From assembly GCA_027317185.1 (NCBI GenBank), contig DAHVFB010000022.1:1-37335 (forward strand): 37,335 bases of DNA, in the 5' to 3' direction. The notes beneath the pieces were generated by a model. That model was not told where the DNA came from and did not search any database. It saw only the letters and a list, made by a program, of their open reading frames with translations. This document shows, piece after piece, positions 6,781 to 15,960 of the stretch. Numbering within the stretch: position 1 is the first letter of the stretch; each line of letters opens with the position of its first letter. Origin of the DNA: Deltaproteobacteria bacterium. GTDB lineage: Bacteria > Desulfobacterota > Binatia > Binatales > Binataceae. The translations under genes and the position numbers were made by a program.

Positions 6781-8652
6781 ATGTCACAAAGCCAACGGCT
6801 ATCGCGCAATAACATTATCGGCGGTACATGGCTCCCGGCGTTGCTGGTAGCCTTTATGTTTCTGGCGGCCGGATGCGGCGGCGACAGCGGTGGCAATCGA
6901 TCGACGCCAAATCCTACCGCTACCATTCGTCCAACTCCAACACCTACACCAACTCCCACACCGACACCAACGCCGATAGTTGTTTCGGCAATTCCGGCTA
7001 TTCCAGGCTGTGGAGGCCAGGGGGTGCCGATTAATCGTGCGATCGTCGTGAGTTTCAATCAGGCGATGGACCCCACCACTATCGACAGTAGTACATTTAC
7101 TGTGACAGGGCCGGGCCTGACTCCTGTGACAGGAAGTGTGAGCTACGACGCGATCAACAACATCGCGATCTTTACGCCCACGTCCGCGCTTGCGGTTAGC
7201 ACTACATTCACCGGAACGATTACCACTGGAGCCATGAGCGCCGCCGGCGTTGCGCTTGCTAGTGATTTTGTATGGACCTTCACCACAGGTGCGAGCGCGG
7301 ACACGACCGCTCCATCTGTCGTCTCGACCAATCCCGCTGACCTTGCCTCCAGCGTCGCTACCAATCAGAAAGTTATCGCAACCTTCAGCGAAGCGATGGA
7401 CTCCACGACCATCACCGGGACGACCTTTACAGTCGCGGGGCCGGGCCTTACGCCGGTTCCAGGCACGGTTACCTATTCGATGATCGGCACGACTGCGACG
7501 TTTACACCGAGCAGCGCGCTGACGGCCAGCACGCTGTATACGGCGACGATTACGACCGGGGCCCGGGACCTCGGCGGAAATCCGCTCGCGGCCGCCTTCG
7601 TCTTTACCTTCACCACCGGTACGGGGCCGGACGGCAGCGCACCCGCGGTCACCTTGGAGAAGCCCGCCAATGGAGCCTCGTCCGTGACTACCACCGCCGC
7701 GGTCAATGCAACGTTCAGTAAGGCGATGAACCCTTCAACGCTCACTCCGGTCACTTTTACCCTGAGCGGGCCCGGTCCGACTTCTGTAGCGGGGAAAGTC
7801 ACCTATGATGTGACCAACCAGATCGCGACATTTACTCCAGCGAGTGCTCTGGCAACCGGCACGCTATATAATGCCACGATTACGACCGGAGCCCAGGATC
7901 TGGAAGGCAATGCAATAGCCACCAACGTTTCATGGAGCTTTACCACCGGTTCGACGGCGGGTCTTTCGCCAATAGATCTTGGTGCCGGCTCTAGTTTCGA
8001 GATATTCGCTGAAGCCGCCGTCACTAACACCGGCTCGAACGTGATCGACGGGGATCTTGGCTTGACGCCAAACACACTCACCTCGATTACTGGATTCCCG
8101 CCTGGAATAGTAAACGGCGGGATTTATGCTGACAGCGATGCGCAGGCAATCGCGGCGCTATCCTCTTTGAGCGCCGCCTACCTTGACGCCAGCCCCGCCA
8201 CGCTGCCGGGGGCGACAGTGATCGCCGAGAACCTGGCCGGACTTACTGTATTCCCCGGACTTTATACATCTCTGGCGACCACATTTGAGATAACCGGTGG
8301 GAATCTCACTCTCGACGCCCAGGGTGACTCGAATGCGGTCTGGATCTTCCAGATGCCCTCGACCGGGACCGGCCTGACACTGACTAATCCGACCTGCAAT
8401 GTGATCCTGGCCAACGGTGCCCAGGCGGCCAACGTCTTCTGGTGGACGCCCGGTTCAGCGACGATCGGAGGAGGCTGCGCCATGATCGGAAATATACTGG
8501 CCGGAACGTCGATTACGTTTTCGTCGACCGGTGCAACGCTGAACGGCAGAGCATTGGCAGGGCTGGGCGGCCCTGTGCCACTGACTGGCGCGGTCACAAT
8601 CGCCGGGACCCTGGGAGGCGCTATCGGTATCCCTGGAGCCTGTAGTCAATAA
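6781..8652 (+). CDS. Lipoprotein with three Big_5 domains and a DUF3494 ice-binding-like domain
   Basis: 623-residue surface lipoprotein. The signal peptide ends in the lipobox LAAGC (Cys32), followed by a Gly/Ser stretch and a Thr-Pro spacer (alternating PT, about residues 50-66). Three Ig-like SbsA/Big_5 repeats follow (about 69-173, 177-284, 287-390), each with NQAMDPTTI or SEAMDSTTI near its start and WTFTTG or VFTFTTG at its end. The last part (about 396-620) is DUF3494, the fold of bacterial ice-binding proteins, with VTNTGSNVIDGDLGLTPN, FPGLYTSLATTFEITGGNLT, WIFQMPSTG and NVFWW. Not every DUF3494 protein binds ice; many are adhesins, so the role here is open. I chose the ATG at 6781 because GAGGG lies at good spacing; an in-frame ATG at 6748 is weaker. 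The Thr-Pro codon repeat is a possible slippage site. Confidence 0.93.
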   Translation: MSQSQRLSRNNIIGGTWLPALLVAFMFLAAGCGGDSGGNRSTPNPTATIRPTPTPTPTPTPTPTPIVVSAIPAIPGCGGQGVPINRAIVVSFNQAMDPTTIDSSTFTVTGPGLTPVTGSVSYDAINNIAIFTPTSALAVSTTFTGTITTGAMSAAGVALASDFVWTFTTGASADTTAPSVVSTNPADLASSVATNQKVIATFSEAMDSTTITGTTFTVAGPGLTPVPGTVTYSMIGTTATFTPSSALTASTLYTATITTGARDLGGNPLAAAFVFTFTTGTGPDGSAPAVTLEKPANGASSVTTTAAVNATFSKAMNPSTLTPVTFTLSGPGPTSVAGKVTYDVTNQIATFTPASALATGTLYNATITTGAQDLEGNAIATNVSWSFTTGSTAGLSPIDLGAGSSFEIFAEAAVTNTGSNVIDGDLGLTPNTLTSITGFPPGIVNGGIYADSDAQAIAALSSLSAAYLDASPATLPGATVIAENLAGLTVFPGLYTSLATTFEITGGNLTLDAQGDSNAVWIFQMPSTGTGLTLTNPTCNVILANGAQAANVFWWTPGSATIGGGCAMIGNILAGTSITFSSTGATLNGRALAGLGGPVPLTGAVTIAGTLGGAIGIPGACSQ

Positions 8653-8861
8653 ATGTTTGCCGTGATACAGGCTACAAAAATCGAACTTCGGCTACCGAGT
8701 TGTGTCCTCCCTGTGACCTACCGGAACACCTGACCGGATTGGCTGCCGATGTTGACAATGGATGGTAGCTTTGGGGCTGATATGGAGCCCATGCGACGTA
8801 AGCTATCTACATATCCGGTTTGATCGTGGTAATATTGAATTAGACCCTGGGAGAGAACGCC

Positions 8862-9680
8862 ATGCACCGATTGGTCAGAATTATTTCGCTCCTGGCAGCG
8901 ATCCAGATGTTTACCGCAATATCGGCGTTTGGTTTTCATCTGGATCCCTTGCCGGATCCAGAGCCGCCCTTCGTGGTTTGCAAGGACCAGCGTTACGCGC
9001 TCTGCGCCGAGGCGAGTTGCTTCGTTTATGACGGAGTCGCCTATTGCAAGTGCGATATCAAGCACGGCGAAAGTATCAGTCTGCAGCTCAGCTACTCGAG
9101 CCCTGCCGGCGAGCAGAATGTCTGCGATGTGAACCGGCAGGGCACGACCAATGGCTATATGGTGAGTACCTTCAGCCTTCCGAAAGATGTGATGAAAGGT
9201 GGTAGCGCAGCAGTTTACACTTGTCCCGGATCGGCTGATGCGGGAAGTGGGGTGGTCGCGCCCGTAGCCTATGGCCAATGTGATGGCGGCTTTTGCTTCA
9301 AGAGCACCCGGGGCCGGAGGATCCCAGGCTTTACTGGCCACCTGCGCGCTGATCAGATCATTTGCTCGTGCCCAATCTCAACTGACGCGACACCGGGCAG
9401 CTCTGATAGTTTCGGATTTCAGGTATTTGGCCCGTACAATCCGGATGCTTCGATTGGGAGCAGATGTTCTGCTAGCGCATGCGCCGCGTGTAGCGTCCCG
9501 AACCCTACTGCCAATGGAACCACCATCCCGGTCGGCGCTCCAACCGGAGGCGGGAAATTTCTTGCGTTAAGGCTCGATGGACCGCCAATTCCGGATATCA
9601 ATGAGTGTCTATGCTCGTGCCAGGCTTCGGGTACGAACGGCGCCGTTTCCTGCTCGGTGGGAGAAGACCGGACGCCTTAG
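8862..9680 (+). CDS. Secreted cysteine-rich protein, unknown family
   Basis: 272-residue protein starting with a clear signal peptide (MHRLVRIISLLAAIQMFTAI, then SAFGF). The mature part carries 18 cysteines, many in close pairs: YCKC, ICSC, CAAC and CLCSC, with further single ones such as GGFCF. It is rich in Gly, Ser and Pro and has no transmembrane segment after the leader. The pattern suggests several disulfides or metal sites in an exported protein. The start ATG follows GGGAGAG at good spacing. It lies downstream of the Big_5/DUF3494 lipoprotein on the same strand with a 209-base gap, so it probably has its own promoter. I do not recognise the family and assign no function. Confidence 0.8.
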   Translation: MHRLVRIISLLAAIQMFTAISAFGFHLDPLPDPEPPFVVCKDQRYALCAEASCFVYDGVAYCKCDIKHGESISLQLSYSSPAGEQNVCDVNRQGTTNGYMVSTFSLPKDVMKGGSAAVYTCPGSADAGSGVVAPVAYGQCDGGFCFKSTRGRRIPGFTGHLRADQIICSCPISTDATPGSSDSFGFQVFGPYNPDASIGSRCSASACAACSVPNPTANGTTIPVGAPTGGGKFLALRLDGPPIPDINECLCSCQASGTNGAVSCSVGEDRTP

Positions 9681-9998
9681 CCGGTCGCGTAGCGCTCCAA
9701 TCATCGTCAATTCGCGGGCGTTCAATTTTCCCGCTTCCACGCTATTTTAGTTCCTTTAATCCCGATAAATGGCGTGCCGATGGCACTGCGGCTATCCGCC
9801 CGTGGATCGCCGCGACGATCGCCTGGCGGTCCGCGGATTGACGGATCTTTTCGATATCGAACGCAAAATATAATCGCCAGATCATCATGATAAGTTGCGA
9901 CAACATGATAAGTTGCGACGACCGCCTGCGAGAACCTCCGTGGACGCTGCGTATGCAAAAATCTGGAATTAATTCGGCCGGCGAGCGTCTAATAAAAC
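9681..9998. other. Intergenic stretch with a direct repeat
   Basis: 318 bases between the cysteine-rich protein and the ABC exporter. Apart from the 16-bp direct repeat at 9886-9919 I see no gene; short frames on both strands lack start signals and protein-like composition. It probably contains the exporter promoter. Confidence 0.5.
9886..9919. repeat. 16-bp direct repeat spaced 18 bp
   Basis: The sequence catgataagttgcgac occurs at 9886-9901 and again at 9904-9919, start to start 18 bp. It lies about 80-110 bases upstream of the ABC exporter start. Two identical sites on nearly the same helix face would suit a regulator binding as tandem dimers, or the pair may be a simple duplication. Confidence 0.5.
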
Positions 9999-11753
9999 AT
10001 GATTGGCAGCAGCGCTTCAAACGGTAACAAGCCCGGCAAGATTACCTCGGATCGATTCGATCGGCTGTTTTGGACGCGCCTATGGCGGCTGACGCGTCCC
10101 TATTGGGTCTCGGAGCGGCGCCGCAAGGCTATCTTATTCATCACTGTGATGATCGTGCTGAGTTTGGCGACGACTGGGATGCAGGCGATGTTCAGTTACG
10201 TCTCACGCGACGTGATGAATGCGTTACAGGCTAAAAATTCGGCCCGCTTCTATCATCTGATGGTGTTGTTTGTAATCTGGATCATGGTGTTCGTTCCGAT
10301 CGCCGCAGTCTACCCTTATCTCACAGGATTACTCGGAATTGATTGGCGCGACTGGATGACCGAAAATTTCGTCCATCGGATGCTCCATAGAAACGCCCTT
10401 TACCATATTATGCGCGACCGCACCGTCGACAATCCCGACCAGCGGATCAGCGAAGATCTCAACAGCTTCACCGCCGGCGCGCTCAACTACTCAATGATTA
10501 CATTGCAGGCGATCGCGACCGCCGCAACGTTCTTCGGCATCCTGTGGCTTATTTCACACTGGCTGGCGGTCTGCCTGATCGGCTACGCCGTGCTGGGTAC
10601 GTGGCTGGCCGCGGTGATCGGCCGGCGCCTGGTGCTAATCAACTTTAATCAGCAGCGCTACGAGGCGGATTATCGCTTCGCATTGGTCCATGCACGGGAC
10701 AATGCTGAAGCGATCGCGCTATACAACGGCGCACGCGACGAAACCCGTCAACTTTCCGGACGCTTTGCGAAAGTCATCGAAAATTTCAAATTACTGATTC
10801 TCTGGCAACGGCATTTATCATTATTCACCACCGCTTATGACAATGCAGCCGGCCTGGTGCCATATTTTGTACTTGCCGGGGCGTACTTCTCAGGTCAGTT
10901 CAAGCTGGGAGAGTTCACTCAGGCGGCGTATGCATTTTCGGTGCTGCAGGGTTCGCTGTCGCTGGTCGTCGATCAATTCCCGGCGCTCACTGAGTATGCG
11001 TCGGTAGTCAATCGGCTCGCGGCGTTTGAAGAGCGCTGCGACACGGCCGGAGTCGGCGAAACCGAGCGCGCAACGCATATCGAAGTGATCGAAGCCGCCG
11101 GAGGAATATCGGTCGAGAAGGTGACCTTGATGACGCCCGACTGGAAGCGCGAACTGCAGCAGGATGTCTCGATCAAGCTTGGCGATGGCGACACTTTGCT
11201 GCTCTCGGGACCAAGCGGCGCGGGCAAAACCTCACTGATGAGAGCCGTCGCGGGATTGTGGTCGTTCGGCAGCGGACGGATATCGCGTCCTCCGTCCGAA
11301 GAAATCATGTTCATGCCGCAAAAGCCCTATATGATTCTGGGCTCGCTGCGCGATCAGATTCAGTATCCGCGCTTCAGCGGAGTTAGCGATGATCGGCTGC
11401 TGGATATATTGTGCAGCGTTGGTTTAGCGCATCTGCCGGAACAGTTCGGCGGTCTGGATGCGGAGCTTCACTGGGCGGACGTGCTCTCAGGAGGTGAACA
11501 ACAGCGGCTGGCGTTCGCACGCCTGCTGCTCAACGGGCCGCGCTTTGCCTTTCTTGACGAAGCGACCAGCGCGCTCGATATGGCAGCCGAGCAGAGTCTT
11601 TACGCGCGGCTGACGCAGTCGCCGACCGCCTTCATCAGCATTGGACATCGCCCGAGCCTGCGCCAATTCCATCAGCGGGTGATTGAGTTGCCCGGTGGCC
11701 TGGAATCGACGCTCGCGTCCGACGGTCGTATTGCCAACTCCTCGTCGAGCTAA
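9999..11753 (+). CDS. ABC transporter, fused permease and ATPase, SbmA/BacA (YddA) type
   Basis: 584-residue half-transporter with the membrane domain first and the ATPase last. The membrane part (about residues 20-330) has the features of the SbmA/BacA-like group related to peroxisomal ABCD proteins: a long N-terminal RLTRPYW segment, LGIDWRDWMTENFVHRMLHR, and the diagnostic DNPDQRISED after the second helix pair. The nucleotide-binding domain has Walker A GPSGAGKTS (about 403-411), the signature LSGGEQQRLAFARLL (about 496) and Walker B FAFLDEATSALD. Relatives move peptides, cobalamin or long-chain acyl compounds; the substrate here cannot be read from the sequence. It would act as a homodimer in the inner membrane. 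The gene stands alone, 180 bases before transaldolase on the same strand. Confidence 0.92.
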   Translation: MIGSSASNGNKPGKITSDRFDRLFWTRLWRLTRPYWVSERRRKAILFITVMIVLSLATTGMQAMFSYVSRDVMNALQAKNSARFYHLMVLFVIWIMVFVPIAAVYPYLTGLLGIDWRDWMTENFVHRMLHRNALYHIMRDRTVDNPDQRISEDLNSFTAGALNYSMITLQAIATAATFFGILWLISHWLAVCLIGYAVLGTWLAAVIGRRLVLINFNQQRYEADYRFALVHARDNAEAIALYNGARDETRQLSGRFAKVIENFKLLILWQRHLSLFTTAYDNAAGLVPYFVLAGAYFSGQFKLGEFTQAAYAFSVLQGSLSLVVDQFPALTEYASVVNRLAAFEERCDTAGVGETERATHIEVIEAAGGISVEKVTLMTPDWKRELQQDVSIKLGDGDTLLLSGPSGAGKTSLMRAVAGLWSFGSGRISRPPSEEIMFMPQKPYMILGSLRDQIQYPRFSGVSDDRLLDILCSVGLAHLPEQFGGLDAELHWADVLSGGEQQRLAFARLLLNGPRFAFLDEATSALDMAAEQSLYARLTQSPTAFISIGHRPSLRQFHQRVIELPGGLESTLASDGRIANSSSS

Positions 11754-11934
11754 TCCGTGGAGCGGCGGACTGGTTTTCATGCCGCTGATGGGCGGGTTGC
11801 CGCGCGCGCTTGCACGACGGAGAATAGCAACAACACTTACGTGGAATGCGTCAGCGATCGTTCGCATCGTTCGCATCGTAGAGAATATTCCGCGCGACCG
11901 AGGGGATCGTAAACCTCGCACTGGAGATTAAATC

Positions 11935-13011
11935 ATGAAAGCTACCCAAGCGCTGCATAACCTGGGGCAAAGCATCTGGCTCGATAATATCACGCGCGAC
12001 CTGCTCGATAGCGGCACGCTCCAACGCTACATCGACGAACTCTCGGTGAGCGGACTGACCTCCAATCCAACGATCTTCGATCACGCCATCGCCCACAGCA
12101 AATCGTACGACGGGGAGATTCACCGGTTGGTGGATAGCGGCCATTCCGGCGAAGCGCTCTTTTTTGAACTGGCGATTCAGGATCTGACGCGCGCCGCCGA
12201 TCTGTTCGCGCCGATTCACGATCGCACCGCGGGGGTTGACGGATTCGTCTCGCTTGAAGTCTCGCCGCTGCTCGCCTACGACACCACGGCCACCGTGGCC
12301 GCAGCCAAGGCACTTCATCGGAAGGCCAATCGGCGCAACCTCTTCATCAAAATTCCCGGCACCAAAGAGGGCGCGCCGGCGATCGAGGAGGCAATCTTTT
12401 CTGGTGTGCCGGTGAACGTGACTCTGCTGTTTACCCGCGACCATTACGTGGCCGCGGCCGACGCCTATATGCGCGGACTCGAACGGCGCGTCGCCGCCGG
12501 CTTGCGCCCCGACGTCTGTTCAGTGGCCTCGCTATTCGTCAGCCGTTGGGACAAGTCGACGATGGATAAAGTCCCCGAGCGCGATCGCGATCGGCTGGGT
12601 ATCGCGATCGGCCAGCAGACTTATGCGGCCTATCGCGCGACGCTCGCGTCGGATCGCTGGCAGCGCCTGGCCAACTGCGGCGCGCGCGCGCAACGGTTAC
12701 TGTTTGCCAGCACGGGCACCAAGGATCCCAAGGCTTCCGACGTCCTTTATGTGGGCGCGCTGGCCGCTCCCAACACGGTCGACACCATGCCGGAGGAGAC
12801 CTTGTTTGCGTTTGGCAATCACGGCCAGTTGAATGGCGTCATTCCAGCGGACGGCGGTGATTGCGAGCAGGTGATTGCCGAGTTCGGCAACGTGGGTATC
12901 GATGTCGCCAAGCTGGGCGTCGATTTGCAGACCGAGGGCGCCAAATCCTTTGACGATTCCTGGCAGGATTTGCTGAAGGCGATCGAGACCAAAAGTAAGG
13001 CTCTGAAGTAG
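11935..13011 (+). CDS. tal: Transaldolase
   Basis: 358-residue transaldolase of the longer bacterial type also found fused to glucose-6-phosphate isomerase in other species. It moves a dihydroxyacetone unit between sugar phosphates in the non-oxidative pentose phosphate pathway. Seen: SIWLDNITRDLLDSGTLQRY at the start, GLTSNPTIFDHAI, SLEVSPLLAYDT, and the Schiff-base Lys139 in NLFIKIPGTKEG; later NVTLLFTRDHY, SVASLFVSRWD and NTMPEETLFAF-like residues (NTVDTMPEETL). Length is normal and the ATG at 11935 is preceded by GGAG. Two and a half copies of atcgttcgc lie at 11857-11878 in its leader. Fructose-1,6-bisphosphatase at the right end is a metabolic partner but is not linked in an operon. Confidence 0.95.
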   Translation: MKATQALHNLGQSIWLDNITRDLLDSGTLQRYIDELSVSGLTSNPTIFDHAIAHSKSYDGEIHRLVDSGHSGEALFFELAIQDLTRAADLFAPIHDRTAGVDGFVSLEVSPLLAYDTTATVAAAKALHRKANRRNLFIKIPGTKEGAPAIEEAIFSGVPVNVTLLFTRDHYVAAADAYMRGLERRVAAGLRPDVCSVASLFVSRWDKSTMDKVPERDRDRLGIAIGQQTYAAYRATLASDRWQRLANCGARAQRLLFASTGTKDPKASDVLYVGALAAPNTVDTMPEETLFAFGNHGQLNGVIPADGGDCEQVIAEFGNVGIDVAKLGVDLQTEGAKSFDDSWQDLLKAIETKSKALK

Positions 13012-13077
13012 TCAGTACGAAGCAACTGATTACATCAGGGAAGGAGCACCGCGTCACCTGCGGGTCCGCCGCGGGAC

Positions 13078-13095
13078 CGTTCGCCGTGGCGAACG
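13078..13095. terminator. Possible hairpin between convergent genes
   Basis: Perfect inverted repeat cgttcgcc (13078-13085), gt, ggcgaacg (13088-13095), between the transaldolase and the leftward ABC-2 permease gene. Its place suggests a two-way terminator, but the loop is tight and no T-run follows on either side. Confidence 0.3.
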
Positions 13096-13252
13096 ATTGC
13101 GTGGTCGATGCCGCACTGGGCGATTGCATCCGAGGTGCGAGTGGTTCGATGCCGCCCGGAGATTACACATTTTTGCGTCCGTCGTCCGGGCTGAACGACC
13201 GGCAAAAGCGGATCTTGAGTCAGTGGGCCGCGCGGCAAATGACGCTCCCAGC

Positions 13253-14968
13253 TCATTGACCGGCGAGCCGGTAGATGCGCGCGGAGCTCGCGATCCCGAT
13301 CGCGAGAAACGCCAGACCGATCGCGAACGTTATCGCCGCCGGCCCGGCCGCGCTAGTCCAACCGAGCCCGCGAATCATCACGTTGTTGAACGCCGTCATG
13401 GTCCAGGTCGTCGGCATCGCAAGCGCGCCGGCGCGCAGCCATGCGGGCTCGAAGTCCAGCGGCCACCAGCATCCGCCGATCGCCGACATCGCCAGCGCGG
13501 CCATCGCACCGATCGGCAGCACCGCGTCGCGCGTCCTGGCGACGCAGGCGATCACCAGGCTGAAAGCCGCGGCCGCGAATGAAATCGCCGCGGCGGGCAT
13601 CAGCAGCGCCCATGAATCGCGTCCCAGCGTGATGCCGAAGAGCACCCAGCCGGCGCCGAACAGCAGGATCATCTGGCCCAGCCCGATGAGAAAGCGCGCG
13701 GTTAGCTTGCCGAGCATCAGGCCTGCGGCCGGTGCGCCGCTGATCCGCATGCGCGCGAGCGTACCCCAGTCGCGTTCGTCGATCAGGCCCACGCCCACAC
13801 CCCAAAGCATATCTATCAGGAGAAAAGTGATGCCGAAGCCGGGCACGTACTGGTCGAACGTATTTACGTGCGCGTCGCCACCGCCGATCGCCCGCTCGTG
13901 CCATCCGAGGATTCCCGGTATTGGCGCCGCGGTCCGCGCGATTGCGCTGGAAAAGTCGGGTAATGTGCCGCGCCCGCGAAGTTCCGGGATCGGCGGCAGC
14001 CTGATCGCGATATTCGCCGGTGCGATCGACGGTGCCGCGTCGAGCCGCGCGGCGGGAAGCTCGAACGGCTTCGCGAGTTCGGCCATCACGGCGGCGTCGG
14101 GCGGCGTCGGCCATTGTGGGGGCGGCGGGATTTGGCTCGCATGGGAGCCGGCGGCGGTCTTGAGTGCGGCGAGCCACGCGGTGAAGTCATGGCGGCTCGC
14201 CTCGAGCTGGGCGAGATAGCGGCCGACGACCCGCAATGCGTCCTGCCGCACGGCCAGGTCGTGCGCGACGGCCGTCCGGCTCGCCTCGAGCGATTGATTG
14301 ATCTGCGCCGTGATCTGCGCGCTGACCCGCTCGATAGTCCGATGGGTCTGCGCGGTCACTTCCGCCTGGGCGGTGGCGCGCGCGCTCTCGAATTGTCGGC
14401 GAAGCTGATCGAGTTGGGCGGCCGCGGCCTTCATCTGCGCGGCAGCCTGGGTGAGCTGAGCGCGCAATTGAGTGGCCTGCGCGGCGATCTGCTGTTGCGC
14501 AATCGCATGGGCCTGCGAGGTGATCGCGCGGCACAGGCGATCGAGGTCCAGTTCGATTGCCCCGGCCTCCAGCCGCTTCACCGGATCGATATATATAGCC
14601 AGGTGAACGTCGCGCCCCGTGGCGAAGGCGGCGCTGGTGCCCGCGGGAATCACGATGCATAGCGGCGCGCGAGCGCGTCCGCCGATAATTGCGCGGGCCG
14701 CGTCGAGGCTCGCAGCCGGCACGACCGCGATCGCATGGTCACGGCCGAGCGCATCGACCAGCGCGTGCGCGAGCGATCCGCGATCGTTGTCCACCACGAC
14801 GATTGCATAGGGTTCTGAGCCCGGCTGCGCGCCATAGATGTTGCCCAGTGAAAAGCCGGCCACGGTGATGATCACCAGCGGCGCCACCATCAGCATGAAT
14901 AGCGACGCCCGATCCCGCGCGAGCAGGCGAAATTCGTTCTGGAAGACGATCCAGGTTGCGCGCAGCAC
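13253..14968 (-). CDS. ABC-2 type transporter permease with large periplasmic domain
   Basis: 571-residue ABC-2 (YhgE/YbhR-like) exporter permease. One N-terminal membrane helix (FMLMVAPLVIITVAGFSLG, about 29-47) is followed by a roughly 330-residue extracytoplasmic region. That region contains a VVVDNDRGSLAHALVDAL fold and a long Ala/Gln-rich coiled coil (about 155-255, for example QIAAQATQLRAQLTQAAAQM), then a Pro-rich linker. The C-terminal ABC-2 membrane domain (about 375-570) has FLLIDMLWGVGVGLIDERDWG, LARMRISGAPAAGLMLGK and several helices. It starts at a GTG 12 bases after the ATPase stop codon, so the two form an operon. The coiled coil could reach an outer partner, but no membrane-fusion protein or TolC-like gene is nearby. 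Confidence 0.9.
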   Translation of the reverse strand: MLRATWIVFQNEFRLLARDRASLFMLMVAPLVIITVAGFSLGNIYGAQPGSEPYAIVVVDNDRGSLAHALVDALGRDHAIAVVPAASLDAARAIIGGRARAPLCIVIPAGTSAAFATGRDVHLAIYIDPVKRLEAGAIELDLDRLCRAITSQAHAIAQQQIAAQATQLRAQLTQAAAQMKAAAAQLDQLRRQFESARATAQAEVTAQTHRTIERVSAQITAQINQSLEASRTAVAHDLAVRQDALRVVGRYLAQLEASRHDFTAWLAALKTAAGSHASQIPPPPQWPTPPDAAVMAELAKPFELPAARLDAAPSIAPANIAIRLPPIPELRGRGTLPDFSSAIARTAAPIPGILGWHERAIGGGDAHVNTFDQYVPGFGITFLLIDMLWGVGVGLIDERDWGTLARMRISGAPAAGLMLGKLTARFLIGLGQMILLFGAGWVLFGITLGRDSWALLMPAAAISFAAAAFSLVIACVARTRDAVLPIGAMAALAMSAIGGCWWPLDFEPAWLRAGALAMPTTWTMTAFNNVMIRGLGWTSAAGPAAITFAIGLAFLAIGIASSARIYRLAGQ

Positions 14969-14980
14969 TGCCGAGCCCCG

Positions 14981-15937
14981 CTAATTCTCAGCGGCCTTGT
15001 CGCGCAGCGCGCGGCCGGTCAAGGCGATAAAGGCATCGGACAGGTTGGGGCTATGCACGGCGAATTCCAGCAGTTGCGCGCCGGAATTGCGCGCCCGCTC
15101 GAGCAATTCGCCGATCTGGCCCAGGTTCGCGAGTTCCAGGAGAACCCGGCCGTCCGCAAGCGTCGCGGCGATCGCGGCGACGCCGGCGATCCCGTCGTGC
15201 CATCCGGGCCGCGGCACCCGGTCGAAGGTAAGCTCCATGCGCGGATGGCGTCCGCCGAGCTCGATAAGCTGTGCGACGGTGCCTTGGGCGAGCAGCTTGC
15301 CGCCGTCGATCAAGAGCGCGCGGTCGCACATCCGTTCGACCTCTTCCATGTAATGGGTACTGTAGAGCACGGCGACTCCGGATTCGGCCATCGCGCGGAT
15401 GGTGGTGAAAATCCGTTCGCGCGATTGCGGATCGACGCCGACCGTCGGTTCGTCGAGCAGCAGTGCTTCCGGCCGATGGACCATGCCGCAGGCTAGATTG
15501 AGCCGCCGCTGCATTCCACCCGAGAGCGACCACACCGGATCATCCGCGCGATCGCCAAGGCCGACCGCTTCGAGCGCTTCGCTCGAGCGGGCTTGCGCGA
15601 TCGGCCGCGTGAGCCCCTGCAAGCGCGCGAATACCTCGACGTTCTGAAACGCGCTCAGCGGCGGATAGAGCGCGATCGATTGCGGAACAAAGCCGAGCCG
15701 GCGGCGCAATCGATCGGGCGCCACGCGCGAATCGAAGCCGGCGATCCGGACTTCGCCGGCGTCGGGAGCGATCAGGGTCGCCAACATCGACAGGGTAGTG
15801 GTCTTGCCGGCGCCGTTGGGCCCGAGCAGGCCGACCACTTCGCCGGCCTTCACGCTGAAGGTCAGATCGTCGACGGCCAGACGCGCGCCATAGCTTTTAC
15901 GCAGGTGAGCGGCTTCAACCAGGGCGGTAGGCGGCAT
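14981..15937 (-). CDS. ABC transporter ATP-binding protein
   Basis: 318-residue ATPase subunit of an ABC-2 type exporter (CcmA/DrrA-like). It has Walker A LLGPNGAGKTTTLS (about 38-50), the Q-loop in FVPQSIALYP, the signature LSGGMQRRLNLA (about 138), Walker B ALLLDEPTVGVDP (about 158) and the H-loop in YSTHYMEEVERMCDR. A C-terminal extension of about 90 residues follows, as in drug and polysaccharide exporters. The ATG at 15937 is preceded by GGAGGAAAG about ten bases upstream. It lies 23 bases after the end of the broken NtrC-like gene on the same strand and directly before the permease. The pair probably exports a hydrophobic compound; the substrate is unknown. Confidence 0.94.
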   Translation of the reverse strand: MPPTALVEAAHLRKSYGARLAVDDLTFSVKAGEVVGLLGPNGAGKTTTLSMLATLIAPDAGEVRIAGFDSRVAPDRLRRRLGFVPQSIALYPPLSAFQNVEVFARLQGLTRPIAQARSSEALEAVGLGDRADDPVWSLSGGMQRRLNLACGMVHRPEALLLDEPTVGVDPQSRERIFTTIRAMAESGVAVLYSTHYMEEVERMCDRALLIDGGKLLAQGTVAQLIELGGRHPRMELTFDRVPRPGWHDGIAGVAAIAATLADGRVLLELANLGQIGELLERARNSGAQLLEFAVHSPNLSDAFIALTGRALRDKAAEN

Positions 15938-15960
15938 AGGGCGGGACTTTCCTCCGACGC

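Noticed and set aside
8753-8790. TTGACA at 8753 as a -35 promoter box
   Set aside because: No -10-like hexamer at 16-18 bp spacing; the TAATAT at 8830 has no -35 partner.
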